This document shows positions 8,928 to 16,392 of a stretch of 64,000 bases of DNA, piece after piece (within the stretch, counting starts at the first letter, position 1; the number at the start of each line of letters is the position of its first letter). The stretch is from Blastococcus saxobsidens (GTDB lineage Bacteria; Actinomycetota; Actinomycetes; Mycobacteriales; Geodermatophilaceae). The DNA lies in assembly GCF_002938435.1 (NCBI RefSeq), contig NZ_POQT01000003.1, positions 62,001 to 126,000 of the forward strand. Reading direction: 5' to 3'. The notes under the pieces are model-generated. The model saw only the letters and a list, made by a program, of their open reading frames with translations, searched no databases and was not told the DNA's origin. A program made the translations under genes and the position numbers.

Positions 8928-9989
8928 ATGACGATCAGCTCGGCGAGCCCGGGCCTGGCGATGCCGGACCCGAAGAACCGGCTGTTCGGGCCGCTGCCCG
9001 ACGTGTCGGCGGAGGCCGGGTACGAGGAGGACCACCCGAAGCGGGTCGGCTTCTTCACCGACACCTCGGTGTGCATCGGCTGCAAGGCCTGCGAGGTGGC
9101 CTGCAAGGAGTGGAACACGCTCCCGATGGACGACTCGTTCGGCGTCAAGGACGCCATGGGCCTGTCCGGCATGTCCTACGACAACACGGGGCAGCTCGGC
9201 GCCAACTCGTGGCGGCACGTGGCGTTCATCGAGCAGAGCCGCGCCGTCGACCTGCCGATGCCGACGTTCGGCCGGCCCGGCGACGACCGGCACGACCACG
9301 GTGCCTCGCCGACGACGCCGGGCGACGACTTCAGCCTGGCCAACGCCCAGCAGAGCGTCCTGAACGCCGAGGCGCTCAGCGAGTTCGACCCGCAGACCGG
9401 CCAGACGGGCGCGGACAAGCAGATCCGCTGGCTGATGAGTTCCGACGTCTGCAAGCACTGCACGCACGCGGGCTGCCTCGACGTCTGCCCCACCGGGGCG
9501 CTGTTCCGCACCGAGTTCGGCACCGTGGTGGTGCAGCAGGACATCTGCAACGGCTGCGGCTACTGCGTGGCGGCCTGCCCCTACGGCGTCATCGACCAGC
9601 GCAAGGAGGACGGCCGGGTCTTCAAGTGCACGATGTGCTACGACCGGCTGACCGACGGGCTGCAGCCGGCGTGCGCCACCGCGTGCCCCACGCAGTCCAT
9701 CCAGTTCGGCGACCTCGACGAGCTGCAGGAGCGCGCCGACGCCCGGCTGGCGACGCTCAAGGCGCAGGGCGTGGAGACCGCCCGGCTGTACGGCCGGGAC
9801 GAGAACGACGGCGTCGGCGGGGACGGGGCGTTCTTCCTGCTCCTCGACGAGCCGGAGGTCTACGGCCTGCCGCCGGACCCGATCGTGACGACGCGGGACC
9901 TGCCGGCGATGTGGAAGGCGGCCGGCAAGGCCGCAGTGATGATGATCGGGGTCGCGGTCACGGCCGTCCTCGGTTCGCGGAGGCGCTGA
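8928..9989 (+). CDS. fdhB: Formate dehydrogenase iron-sulfur subunit
   Basis: Transfers electrons from the catalytic subunit to the membrane subunit. 353 residues with four cysteine groups typical of the four [4Fe-4S] clusters: CIGCKACEVAC (from residue 49), CKHCTHAGCLDVC, CNGCGYCVAAC and CTMCYD with CATAC. The segment TAAVMMIGVAV-type hydrophobic helix before the C-terminal SRRR would anchor the protein. An insertion between the first and second cysteine groups (about residues 65-165) is longer than in the simplest family members. ATG 8928 has GGGAGGG seven bases upstream. It ends one base before the ATG of the membrane subunit gene, so the two are tightly coupled. Confidence 0.93.
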   Translation: MTISSASPGLAMPDPKNRLFGPLPDVSAEAGYEEDHPKRVGFFTDTSVCIGCKACEVACKEWNTLPMDDSFGVKDAMGLSGMSYDNTGQLGANSWRHVAFIEQSRAVDLPMPTFGRPGDDRHDHGASPTTPGDDFSLANAQQSVLNAEALSEFDPQTGQTGADKQIRWLMSSDVCKHCTHAGCLDVCPTGALFRTEFGTVVVQQDICNGCGYCVAACPYGVIDQRKEDGRVFKCTMCYDRLTDGLQPACATACPTQSIQFGDLDELQERADARLATLKAQGVETARLYGRDENDGVGGDGAFFLLLDEPEVYGLPPDPIVTTRDLPAMWKAAGKAAVMMIGVAVTAVLGSRRR

Positions 9990-9990
9990 C

Positions 9991-11034
9991 ATGACCGGCG
10001 GTATCACCAGCCCCGACGCCGGGTGGCGTCAGGCCGACCGCGGCCCCTCGACGCAGCACACGACCAAGAAGCGCCGCAAGCGTGGCGGCGGTCGGGGTCG
10101 CGGCGAGGTCGCGATGGTCGACGACGTCGAGTTCACCTCGTACTACGGCCGGCAGATCGTCAAGACGCCGGTGTGGAAGTCGCCAGACGTGCCGCTGTAC
10201 CTGTTCCTGGGTGGGGCGGCCGGGTCGTCGTCGATCCTCGCCGCGATCGCCGACCTGACCGACCGGCCGACGCTGACCCGCGTCGGCCGGTACACCGCCG
10301 GCGCGGGCTCGCTCCTGTCGGTGGTCGCCCTCGTCCACGACCTCGGGCGGCCGGAGCGGTTCCTGCACATGCTGCGGGTGTTCAAGCCGACGTCGCCGCT
10401 GTCGGTGGGCACCTACATCCTGTCGCCGTTCAGCGCGGCGGCCGCGGCGACGGCGGCGGTGGAGCTGCTGGGCTGGTTCCCGCGGCTCAAGCGCTTCGGG
10501 GGAGTGGTGTCGGCGATCTTCGGCGGACCGCTGGCCACCTACACCGGTGTGCTGCTGGCCAACACCGCCGTCCCGTCGTGGCACGCGGCCCACGAGCAGC
10601 TGCCCTACGTCTTCGGTGGCTCGGCGATGGCCGCCGGCGGCGGCATCTCCATGATCTTCGTGCCGGTCGACGAGGCCGGGCCCGCCCGCAAGATGGCGGT
10701 CGCGGGAGCAGCGATCGAGCTCGCCGTGGTGCACAGGGTGGAGAACGACCACGGCATCGAGAGCGAGCCGTACCACGAGGGTCGCCCCGGAAAGCTGATG
10801 CAGGCGGCGAAGACGTGCACCGCTGTGGGCGCCGGGCTGACCGTCCTGGCCGGGCGCACCCGGATCGGGGCCATCGCGTCCGGAACGCTGCTGGCGGCCG
10901 GCTCGCTGCTCACCCGCTTCGGGGTGTTCGAGGCCGGCATCGCCAGCACCAAGGACCCGAAGTACGTCGTCATCCCGCAGCGCGAGCGGCTGGCCGCCCA
11001 GCAGAACGGGCACGCCTCGACGATCACCCGCTGA
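9991..11034 (+). CDS. nrfD: NrfD/PsrC-family membrane subunit of formate dehydrogenase
   Basis: Quinone-interacting membrane subunit that anchors the FdhAB complex. 347 residues. After an unusually basic, hydrophilic start (about residues 1-45, containing KKRRKRGGGRGRG) there are about eight hydrophobic helices. Family landmarks include PLYLFLGGAAGSSS, HDLGRPERFLHMLRVFKPTSPLSVGT split over two helices, and GPLATYTGVLLANTAVPSW. The gene begins one base after the fdhB stop. A quinone-reducing respiratory formate dehydrogenase is the natural reading. The start is the coupled ATG; an internal ATG at about residue 42 could instead give a protein without the basic tail. Confidence 0.9.
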   Translation: MTGGITSPDAGWRQADRGPSTQHTTKKRRKRGGGRGRGEVAMVDDVEFTSYYGRQIVKTPVWKSPDVPLYLFLGGAAGSSSILAAIADLTDRPTLTRVGRYTAGAGSLLSVVALVHDLGRPERFLHMLRVFKPTSPLSVGTYILSPFSAAAAATAAVELLGWFPRLKRFGGVVSAIFGGPLATYTGVLLANTAVPSWHAAHEQLPYVFGGSAMAAGGGISMIFVPVDEAGPARKMAVAGAAIELAVVHRVENDHGIESEPYHEGRPGKLMQAAKTCTAVGAGLTVLAGRTRIGAIASGTLLAAGSLLTRFGVFEAGIASTKDPKYVVIPQRERLAAQQNGHASTITR

Positions 11035-11064
11035 CCGGTCCGGCGCCCGCGGGCGCCGGACCGG
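11035..11064 (+). terminator. Perfect 30-bp palindrome after the fdh operon
   Basis: Arms of 15 bases (CCGGTCCGGCGCCCG and its complement) with no loop begin right after the nrfD stop codon. In GC-rich actinobacteria such U-less hairpins often mark operon ends. No T run follows. Confidence 0.6.
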
Positions 11065-11270
11065 CGGTCGGCCGGGTCTGCTGTCGCGCGACTGCGGCCA
11101 GGGCCCCGGTCGGGCACTGGCCGCTGATCCCGGCCACCGGAACCGTTCGGCCCGGTTCCGTGCCTTCCGTCGGTCTCGGCGCCTATCGTGACCGGACCGT
11201 GCCCTGCGCGCGGCGGCGGTGCTGGAGCGGTGGGCGGTCGAGGTGGACCGCCCGGTGAGGGTGGTAGTGC

Positions 11271-12290
11271 GTGAGCGGAAGCGATCCGCAGGGCCCGGCG
11301 CCCTGGTACCCCAGGGGCGGCGTGCCCGCGCCGCCGGACGCCCCCGGGAGCAGCGGCCCGCCCGCGCCGGTTCCGCCCGCAGCGCCGATCGAACCCGTGC
11401 CCATGGTCGGTCCGCAGGCCTGGCTGGCCGAGGCCGCGCAGACCATGCCCCCGGCCACGGCGGCGCCCGCCGCCCCGCCCCCGTGGCCGGACCGGCAGCC
11501 ACCGGCGCAGCAGCCACCGGCATGGCAGCAGCCGGTCCCCCCGCAGCAGCCGGCCACGCGTCAGCAGCCGACGCTCGTGGGTGGCCCCTGGGCGTCGCAG
11601 GAGGAGCAGCTGCCGCGGGTCACGGCGCGGCGCCGCACGCGACCGATCGGGCTCTCCCTCGCCGCGGTGGCGGCCGTGGCCGCGGTCATCGCCGGCGGGC
11701 TCGTGGTCTCGGACCGGTTGTCCCCGGCGTCCGACGAGCGGTCGGCCGGCGAGGCGACCACCGGCGGTACCGGCGAGCAGGGCGACGGCGCGTCGCCGTC
11801 GGCCGGTGCCCCCTCCGGCAGCTCTGCGCCGCTGCAACCGGTGTCGGTGACGGCCACGTGCCAGGCGCCACCGGGGCTGGACGCCGCCGGTAACCCGGTC
11901 ACCTACGAGCCGCAGCTGACGCTCGACGCCGTCGGGGCCACCGCCTGGCGCTGCCCGGGGGCGGCGGTCGGGCAGCAGCTCGTCTACGACTTCGGTGCGC
12001 CGGTGACCGTGACGTCGGTGGCCCTGGTGCCGGGCTACGCCAAGGTGGACCCGGCCGACGGCACCGACCGGTTCCTGGAGAACCGCACCGTGACCGCGGT
12101 CGCCTGGCAGTTCGACGACGGCCGCACCGAGCGGCAGGACATCGCCGCCCCCTCGGCGGGCATGGCGGAGTTCCAGCTGCCGGAGGCGGTCACCACGCGG
12201 CGGGTGGTCCTGGAGATCGCCGGCACGGGGAACGACTCCGCCGTCCGGGACTTCACCGCGATCAGCGACGTCCGGTTCGCCGGCTCCTGA
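11271..12290 (+). CDS. Membrane protein with proline-rich cytoplasmic tail and discoidin-like outer domain
   Basis: 339 residues. About 1-115 are Pro/Gln rich and lack order. RRRTRPIG then leads into one membrane helix (about 126-145), a Ser/Gly/Ala linker follows, and about 185-339 form a beta-rich domain of discoidin (F5/8 type C, carbohydrate-binding) character, with YDFGAPVTVTSVALVPGY, FLENRTVTAVAWQFDDG and RRVVLEIAGTG. This architecture recurs in actinobacteria next to signalling or cell-wall genes. GTG 11271 follows GAGGGTGG by seven bases. A -10 like TATCGT lies at 11184-11189. Convergent with the amidase gene. The ligand is unknown; a cell-wall or exopolysaccharide glycan is a guess. 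Confidence 0.75.
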   Translation: MSGSDPQGPAPWYPRGGVPAPPDAPGSSGPPAPVPPAAPIEPVPMVGPQAWLAEAAQTMPPATAAPAAPPPWPDRQPPAQQPPAWQQPVPPQQPATRQQPTLVGGPWASQEEQLPRVTARRRTRPIGLSLAAVAAVAAVIAGGLVVSDRLSPASDERSAGEATTGGTGEQGDGASPSAGAPSGSSAPLQPVSVTATCQAPPGLDAAGNPVTYEPQLTLDAVGATAWRCPGAAVGQQLVYDFGAPVTVTSVALVPGYAKVDPADGTDRFLENRTVTAVAWQFDDGRTERQDIAAPSAGMAEFQLPEAVTTRRVVLEIAGTGNDSAVRDFTAISDVRFAGS

Positions 12291-12300
12291 GCCGCCGGGA

Positions 12301-13164
12301 TCAGCCGGTCAGGAACCGCTGCACCGCCTCGGTCAGGGCATCGGCGAGCACCGCTCGTCCGCCCGGGTCGGTGAGCATCGCGGCGTCCCCGGGGCTGCGG
12401 AGGTTCCCGGCCTCCAGCATCACCGCCGGCACGTCGGCCCGGTTCAGGGTGCCCAGGTCGGTGCGCACGTCCAGGCCGTCGCGGCCGGTGTAGGTGGCCG
12501 GGGTCAGTCCGGCGCCGACGAGCGCATCCCGGACGACGACGGCGGCCCGCTCGCTCTCGCCGGCGATGTCGTCGGTCCACCCCGGCACGACCCCCGGCAT
12601 GATCACGTGGAAGCCGCGCCCGCCCGCCGCTGCGCCGTCGGCGTGCAGGGAGAGCAGCAGGTCGGCGCCGGCCCGGTTGGCGATGGCGGCCCGCTCGTCG
12701 ATGCACGGCCCCCAGCCGGCGTCCTCGTCGCGGGTCATCACCACGGTCGCGCCAAGGGCCTGCAGCCGCTCGCGCACGGCGAGGGCGAGTTCCCAGTTGA
12801 CGGTCGCCTCGGCCACGCCCTGGTCGGTGGCCGTGCCCGTGGTGTTGCACGCCTTCTGGAACCCGCCGGCGTCGACCGGACGGCTGATCTCCCCGGGGTG
12901 CCGGCCGTTGTCCCGGTTGTGGCCCGGATCCAGGGCGACGGTCCGCCCGGCGAGCGGCAGGGCTGCGCGGCTCGGCTCGGCGGTCGGTCCCGCGGGGCCG
13001 GCAGACGGCGGATCCCCGGCCGGCGCCCGGGCGGAGGCGTCGGAGCTCCCGTCGTCGGGCAGGCGGGTCAGGGCGAGCGCGACGGCCGCCACCGCGCACA
13101 GGACGACCGCGACCAGCAGGGCAGCCCGTCGTGCGCGCGGCCACGCACCGCCGACTGGGCCCAT
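12301..13164 (-). CDS. N-acetylmuramoyl-L-alanine amidase (Amidase_3)
   Basis: Cuts the amide bond between muramic acid and the stem peptide of peptidoglycan, using zinc. 287 residues: a cytoplasmic start, one membrane helix or uncleaved signal at about 14-34, a linker, then the amidase domain at about 85-285. Zinc and catalytic motifs are visible: DPGHN (first His), SLHADG (second His) and VMLEAGN (Glu). A longer loop containing CNTTGT and GPCID carries two Cys that may form a disulfide. ATG 13164 is seven bases behind GGAGG. It is convergent with the discoidin-domain gene, only ten bases apart. Confidence 0.9.
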   Translation of the reverse strand: MGPVGGAWPRARRAALLVAVVLCAVAAVALALTRLPDDGSSDASARAPAGDPPSAGPAGPTAEPSRAALPLAGRTVALDPGHNRDNGRHPGEISRPVDAGGFQKACNTTGTATDQGVAEATVNWELALAVRERLQALGATVVMTRDEDAGWGPCIDERAAIANRAGADLLLSLHADGAAAGGRGFHVIMPGVVPGWTDDIAGESERAAVVVRDALVGAGLTPATYTGRDGLDVRTDLGTLNRADVPAVMLEAGNLRSPGDAAMLTDPGGRAVLADALTEAVQRFLTG

Positions 13165-13598
13165 CGCCGATCCTCCACCGGTCGCCGGGGACGAAGGGGT
13201 TCGAGACCCGGCCGGAGGTCCCAGTCTGCACGCGTTCCACCGCGGGGGTGGGCGAGCAGGCGAGGGGACGTGATCGCGGAACCCCACGGGGACCGGCCGC
13301 GGCGATCGGGTGACCGGAGCCGGCCCGGTGATCACCCACCGCGGTGGCGCCCGGTCTCCGGCGTCCCGACGCTGCTCACCTGGTTGGCGTCATCGGCTGC
13401 GTGCACCGACGGAGGCCCGCGGCATGAAGCGGTGCAGGCCTCGTCATGGGGCAGGTGTTTACGGCACGGACGTGGGTAGGAAAGGGCGGCTCTCATGGCG
13501 CGGCGCTCGACGTCCCTCCCGGGACGGGGGCCTACCTGTGCTCGGGGGAGGGCGGGTCCCTGTCGCCAGGCAGGGACCGTCGAGCGCGAGGAGGCGGA
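13165..13598. other. Divergent intergenic region with a hairpin before the repeat-protein gene
   Basis: 434 bases between the amidase and the repeat-protein gene. A hairpin with arms GGTCCCTG (13555-13562) and CAGGGACC (13571-13578) sits about 20 bases before the start codon of the latter and could affect its translation. Nothing else is clear. Confidence 0.5.
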
Positions 13599-15092
13599 AT
13601 GGGCCGGCACGGCGGGCGGCATGTGGTTCCAGAGGCAGGGCGGCCCGAGGTGTCCCGGGCCGGTCGCCACCGGGCTCCCGAAGAGGGACAGCCGGCAGTG
13701 CCCTACGACGGTCGCCACCGGGCTCACGACGTGGCGCCTTCCCGGGAGGTGTTCCTCCGGGAACGGGCCATCCCGGCGCTGTGGGGTGCGAACGGCGCGC
13801 TGGCGGCTGCTGCATTGGCGGCTGCCCTGTTCGTCGGACAGTCGGATTCGGGCCTCGGGCTGCTGGCGGACCCGCCGTACCGACTCGGGCCCTGGGACTC
13901 GGGGCCGGACAACGGGGCAGGCGGCGCCGGTGCTGCTGCCGACGTCGCCGAGGTCGGCCTGCAGTTCTCCCTGAACCCCGGGGTCCCGAGCCAGAACTCG
14001 CCCGGTGCTGGTCGGGCCTCGCTCGAGGGGGATGCCCTCTTCGCCGAACCCCTCGCGGCGCAGTCGCCGGCGCCCTTCGGCAGCGTTTTCCGCGCGCCGT
14101 CGGCCGGTCCGGTCGGAGCGCCGACGCCCGCAATCCCCGCGCAGCGCGCCGGTGGGCAGGCAGCGCCTGGGCCGGTGGCGACTGCCGACGCCGGCCTCGC
14201 CTCCCCAGCCGCCCAGCCGGAGAGCCGGATGGTGGGTACGCAAGCGCCGGCGGGGGAGCCGGTGGCGCCCGCGGCGGAACCCGGGAACAGGACGGTGGAG
14301 CCGGTGGCCCCCGTGGCGGAGCCCGGGGACAGCACGGTGGAGCCGGTGGCTGGGCCGGTGGCTGGTCCGGTGAGCCGGGTGGTGGAGCCGGTGGCCGAGC
14401 CCGTGGCTGAGACGGTCGCGCCGCTGGTGGAGCCGGTGGCTGGGCCCGTGGCTGGTCCGGTGAGCCGGGTGGTGGAGCCGGTGGCCGAGCCCGTGGCTGG
14501 TCCGGTGAGCCGGGTGGTGGAGCCGGTGGCTGAGCCCGTGGCTGGTCCGGTGAGCCGGGTGGTGGAGCCGGTGGCCGAGCCCGTGGCTGGTCCGGTGAGC
14601 CGGGTGGTGGAGCCGGTGGCCGGGCCCGTGGCTGGTCCGGTGAGCCGGGTGGTGGAGCCGGTGGCTGAGACGGTCGCGCCGGTGGTGGCGCCGGTGGCCG
14701 AGCCCGTGGCTGAGACGGTCGCGCCGCTGGTGGAGCCGGTGGCTGAGACGGTGGCGCCGGTGGTGGAGCCGGTGGCTGAGACGGTGGAGCCGGTGGCTGA
14801 GACGGTGGCTGAGACGGTGGCGCCGGTGGCTGAGACGGTGGCGCCGCTGGTGGAGCCGGTGGCCGAAACGGTGGAGCCGGCGGCCCAGACAGTGGCCGAG
14901 ACGGTGGCGCCGGTGGCCGAGCCCGTGGCCCAGACGGTGGCGCCGGTCGTGGACGAGGTCGTGGCCCCGGTGGAGGCCGTCAGTGCCCCCGTGTCGGAGG
15001 CAGCGGCGTCAGCCGGAGACGCCGACGTCCCCTCGAAGCCGGCGGACATCCCGCTCGGCGGGGGCGAGACGCTGTCGGGCGGACTCGGCTGA
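13599..15092 (+). CDS. Membrane-anchored protein with long PVAEPVA-type tandem repeats
   Basis: 497 residues, family not recognised. About 1-60 are basic and probably cytoplasmic, about 63-84 one membrane helix (LWGANGALAAAALAAALFVG), about 85-225 a low-complexity region with a few hydrophobic stretches, and about 230-470 a Pro/Val/Glu/Ala repeat built on PVAEPVAGPVSRVVE and shorter PVAETVAP units. The C-terminal tail is acidic with no cell-wall sorting signal. The repeat lacks Gly and aromatic residues and would form an extended, charged rod outside the membrane, perhaps spanning the wall. ATG 13599 has GAGGAGG upstream with good spacing, which rules out the longer open frame starting at 13446. 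Function unknown. Confidence 0.7.
   Translation: MGRHGGRHVVPEAGRPEVSRAGRHRAPEEGQPAVPYDGRHRAHDVAPSREVFLRERAIPALWGANGALAAAALAAALFVGQSDSGLGLLADPPYRLGPWDSGPDNGAGGAGAAADVAEVGLQFSLNPGVPSQNSPGAGRASLEGDALFAEPLAAQSPAPFGSVFRAPSAGPVGAPTPAIPAQRAGGQAAPGPVATADAGLASPAAQPESRMVGTQAPAGEPVAPAAEPGNRTVEPVAPVAEPGDSTVEPVAGPVAGPVSRVVEPVAEPVAETVAPLVEPVAGPVAGPVSRVVEPVAEPVAGPVSRVVEPVAEPVAGPVSRVVEPVAEPVAGPVSRVVEPVAGPVAGPVSRVVEPVAETVAPVVAPVAEPVAETVAPLVEPVAETVAPVVEPVAETVEPVAETVAETVAPVAETVAPLVEPVAETVEPAAQTVAETVAPVAEPVAQTVAPVVDEVVAPVEAVSAPVSEAAASAGDADVPSKPADIPLGGGETLSGGLG
14371..14685 (+). repeat. 45-bp in-frame tandem repeats
   Basis: The string TGAGCCGGGT recurs at 14371, 14461, 14506, 14551, 14596 and 14641, that is, at 45-base steps with one 90-base step. 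Each unit codes for 15 residues. Copies are nearly identical in DNA, which suggests recent expansion or gene conversion and possible copy-number variation between strains. Confidence 0.9.
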
Positions 15093-15129
15093 GGACGTCG
15101 ATCCGCACGGCCGCCGCTGCCCAGGGGGA

Positions 15130-15921
15130 CTACCGCGGTGGCGGGTTCGCGGACGCCTCCGTGCGGCGGGACGTCGGCGGTCGCCACCCCGTCGTGTCGC
15201 GGCGCGGGGGCAGCGACCGTTCCGGCCGGGCACGCGGGGCGACGGTGCCGCGGGTGGGCGCCAGGTCGACCGGGTCGACGACGATCGAGCGGAACATCCC
15301 CGAGTCGAGCGCCGGCACCAGGTCCGGACGCGCCGCGGGCACCTCCACCTCGGCCTTCCGCAGGTCGAACACGCAGGGGGTGCTGGCCGGTGAGCCCAGG
15401 TAGGGCCGGGACGATGCCCCCGCCATCGGGCGCCACGGCAGGCCCAGGACACGCAGCACCCGGAGCACCCGGTCGTCCAGGATGGTGACGAGGCCGTGGA
15501 CGCCGGTGCCGGTGGCGTACCGCCAGACGCCGTGGCACAGGGCGAGCGTGATCTCGGCGCCCGCCGCACCGGTGCGGTAGCGGGGGTCCACGGCCAGGCT
15601 GGCCACGTCCCACACCGCCTCGGGCGTGAGGTCGATCGTCGCCAGGCTGTCCGCGACGGGCAGGTGCCACGGCTCGCCCGCCACGTCGGCCAGCGTCTTC
15701 ACCGGTGCGGGGCCCGCCGGGATCAGCCGGATGGCGCCCAGGGCGCGGCCGCTCTCGTCGTCGACCACCGCCACGAAGCGCGACCGATCCTCGTACGGGC
15801 CGTACTCCTGCTCCATGACCGCCGGGGTGTTGCCGAAGGCCTGCAGGAAGACGTCGGCCTCGACCCGTCGTGCGGCATCCCGCTCCCCGGCGGAGTGCGC
15901 CACGAGCAGTCGGAGGGCCAT
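15130..15921 (-). CDS. LuxI/GNAT-like N-acyltransferase
   Basis: Probably transfers an acyl group to an amine. 263 residues with the fold landmarks of autoinducer-synthase and N-acyl amino acid synthase proteins: RRVEADVFLQAFG near the start, YEDRSRFVAVVDDESGRAL, then GAIRLIPAGPAPVKTLADV, and VWDVASLAVDPRYRTG. The last 60 residues are Pro/Arg rich and not part of the fold. ATG 15921 lies one base after the TGA of the SpeD-like gene, so the two are translationally coupled. Acyl donor and acceptor cannot be read from sequence. The coupled SpeD-like gene suggests that the acceptor is a decarboxylation product or a SAM derivative (inference). Confidence 0.7.
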   Translation of the reverse strand: MALRLLVAHSAGERDAARRVEADVFLQAFGNTPAVMEQEYGPYEDRSRFVAVVDDESGRALGAIRLIPAGPAPVKTLADVAGEPWHLPVADSLATIDLTPEAVWDVASLAVDPRYRTGAAGAEITLALCHGVWRYATGTGVHGLVTILDDRVLRVLRVLGLPWRPMAGASSRPYLGSPASTPCVFDLRKAEVEVPAARPDLVPALDSGMFRSIVVDPVDLAPTRGTVAPRARPERSLPPRRDTTGWRPPTSRRTEASANPPPR

Positions 15922-15922
15922 C

Positions 15923-16327
15923 TCAGAAGGACTTCGCGACGACGGTGCCGGCCGCGAAGAAGTCGGCGGTGAAGGCAACGGCGGCGTCCGGGTCGAACGC
16001 CTTGCACGTGTAGACGTCCACCGAGAAGAACAACCGCGGCTGCTCCCAGGCGTAGAAGTGCGCCCCCGAGGTCTCCCAGTGGATCCAGCCGGCCCAGCCG
16101 TACCGGTCCGAGCGGTGCGTCACCGGCTCGAGCAGCTGCACCATGTCGACCTCGCGGGACAGCGCGGAGAGGTACGTCCGGATCTGCGCGTCGTCCACGG
16201 GCCGGGCCGGGATGCCCTCGATCACCAGCCGCTGCCGGACGATCTCCGGCGCGAGGTCCTGCCAGGCGACGGGGCGGGGGAGCAGCTCGCGGGCGGGGGA
16301 GGAGGGCAGCACACCCCCATGGTTCAC
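15923..16327 (-). CDS. SpeD-like (S-adenosylmethionine decarboxylase family) protein
   Basis: 134 residues from GTG 16327. The C-terminal half resembles prokaryotic AdoMet decarboxylase, a self-cleaving pyruvoyl enzyme. ETSGAHFYAWEQ aligns with the ESHxxxHTWPE processing site, so Ser87 could become the pyruvoyl group, and VDVYTC supplies the conserved catalytic Cys (108). The His normally five residues after the Ser is Tyr here, with a His at +3 instead, so processing or substrate may differ. SpeD relatives with changed substrates (ornithine or arginine decarboxylases) are known. One base separates it from the acyltransferase gene; the GGDEF-EAL gene ends 65 bases upstream. The start is uncertain (GTG 16312 is the alternative). 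Confidence 0.6.
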   Translation of the reverse strand: MNHGGVLPSSPARELLPRPVAWQDLAPEIVRQRLVIEGIPARPVDDAQIRTYLSALSREVDMVQLLEPVTHRSDRYGWAGWIHWETSGAHFYAWEQPRLFFSVDVYTCKAFDPDAAVAFTADFFAAGTVVAKSF

Positions 16328-16392
16328 AGTGCGCTGCGGAGAGTGCTGATCCGTGACGGCGTGTCGCGGCCCGAGGTGCAGATGACCCGTGG

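Noticed and set aside
13382-13598. Cyclic-di-AMP (ydaO-type) riboswitch near the cell-wall genes
   Set aside because: Its conserved GGGGAACC and GGGGUGAAU segments are not there; only a simple hairpin is seen.
14371-14960. CRISPR-like array
   Set aside because: The 45-bp units are contiguous, in frame and code for a repeat protein; there are no unique spacers.
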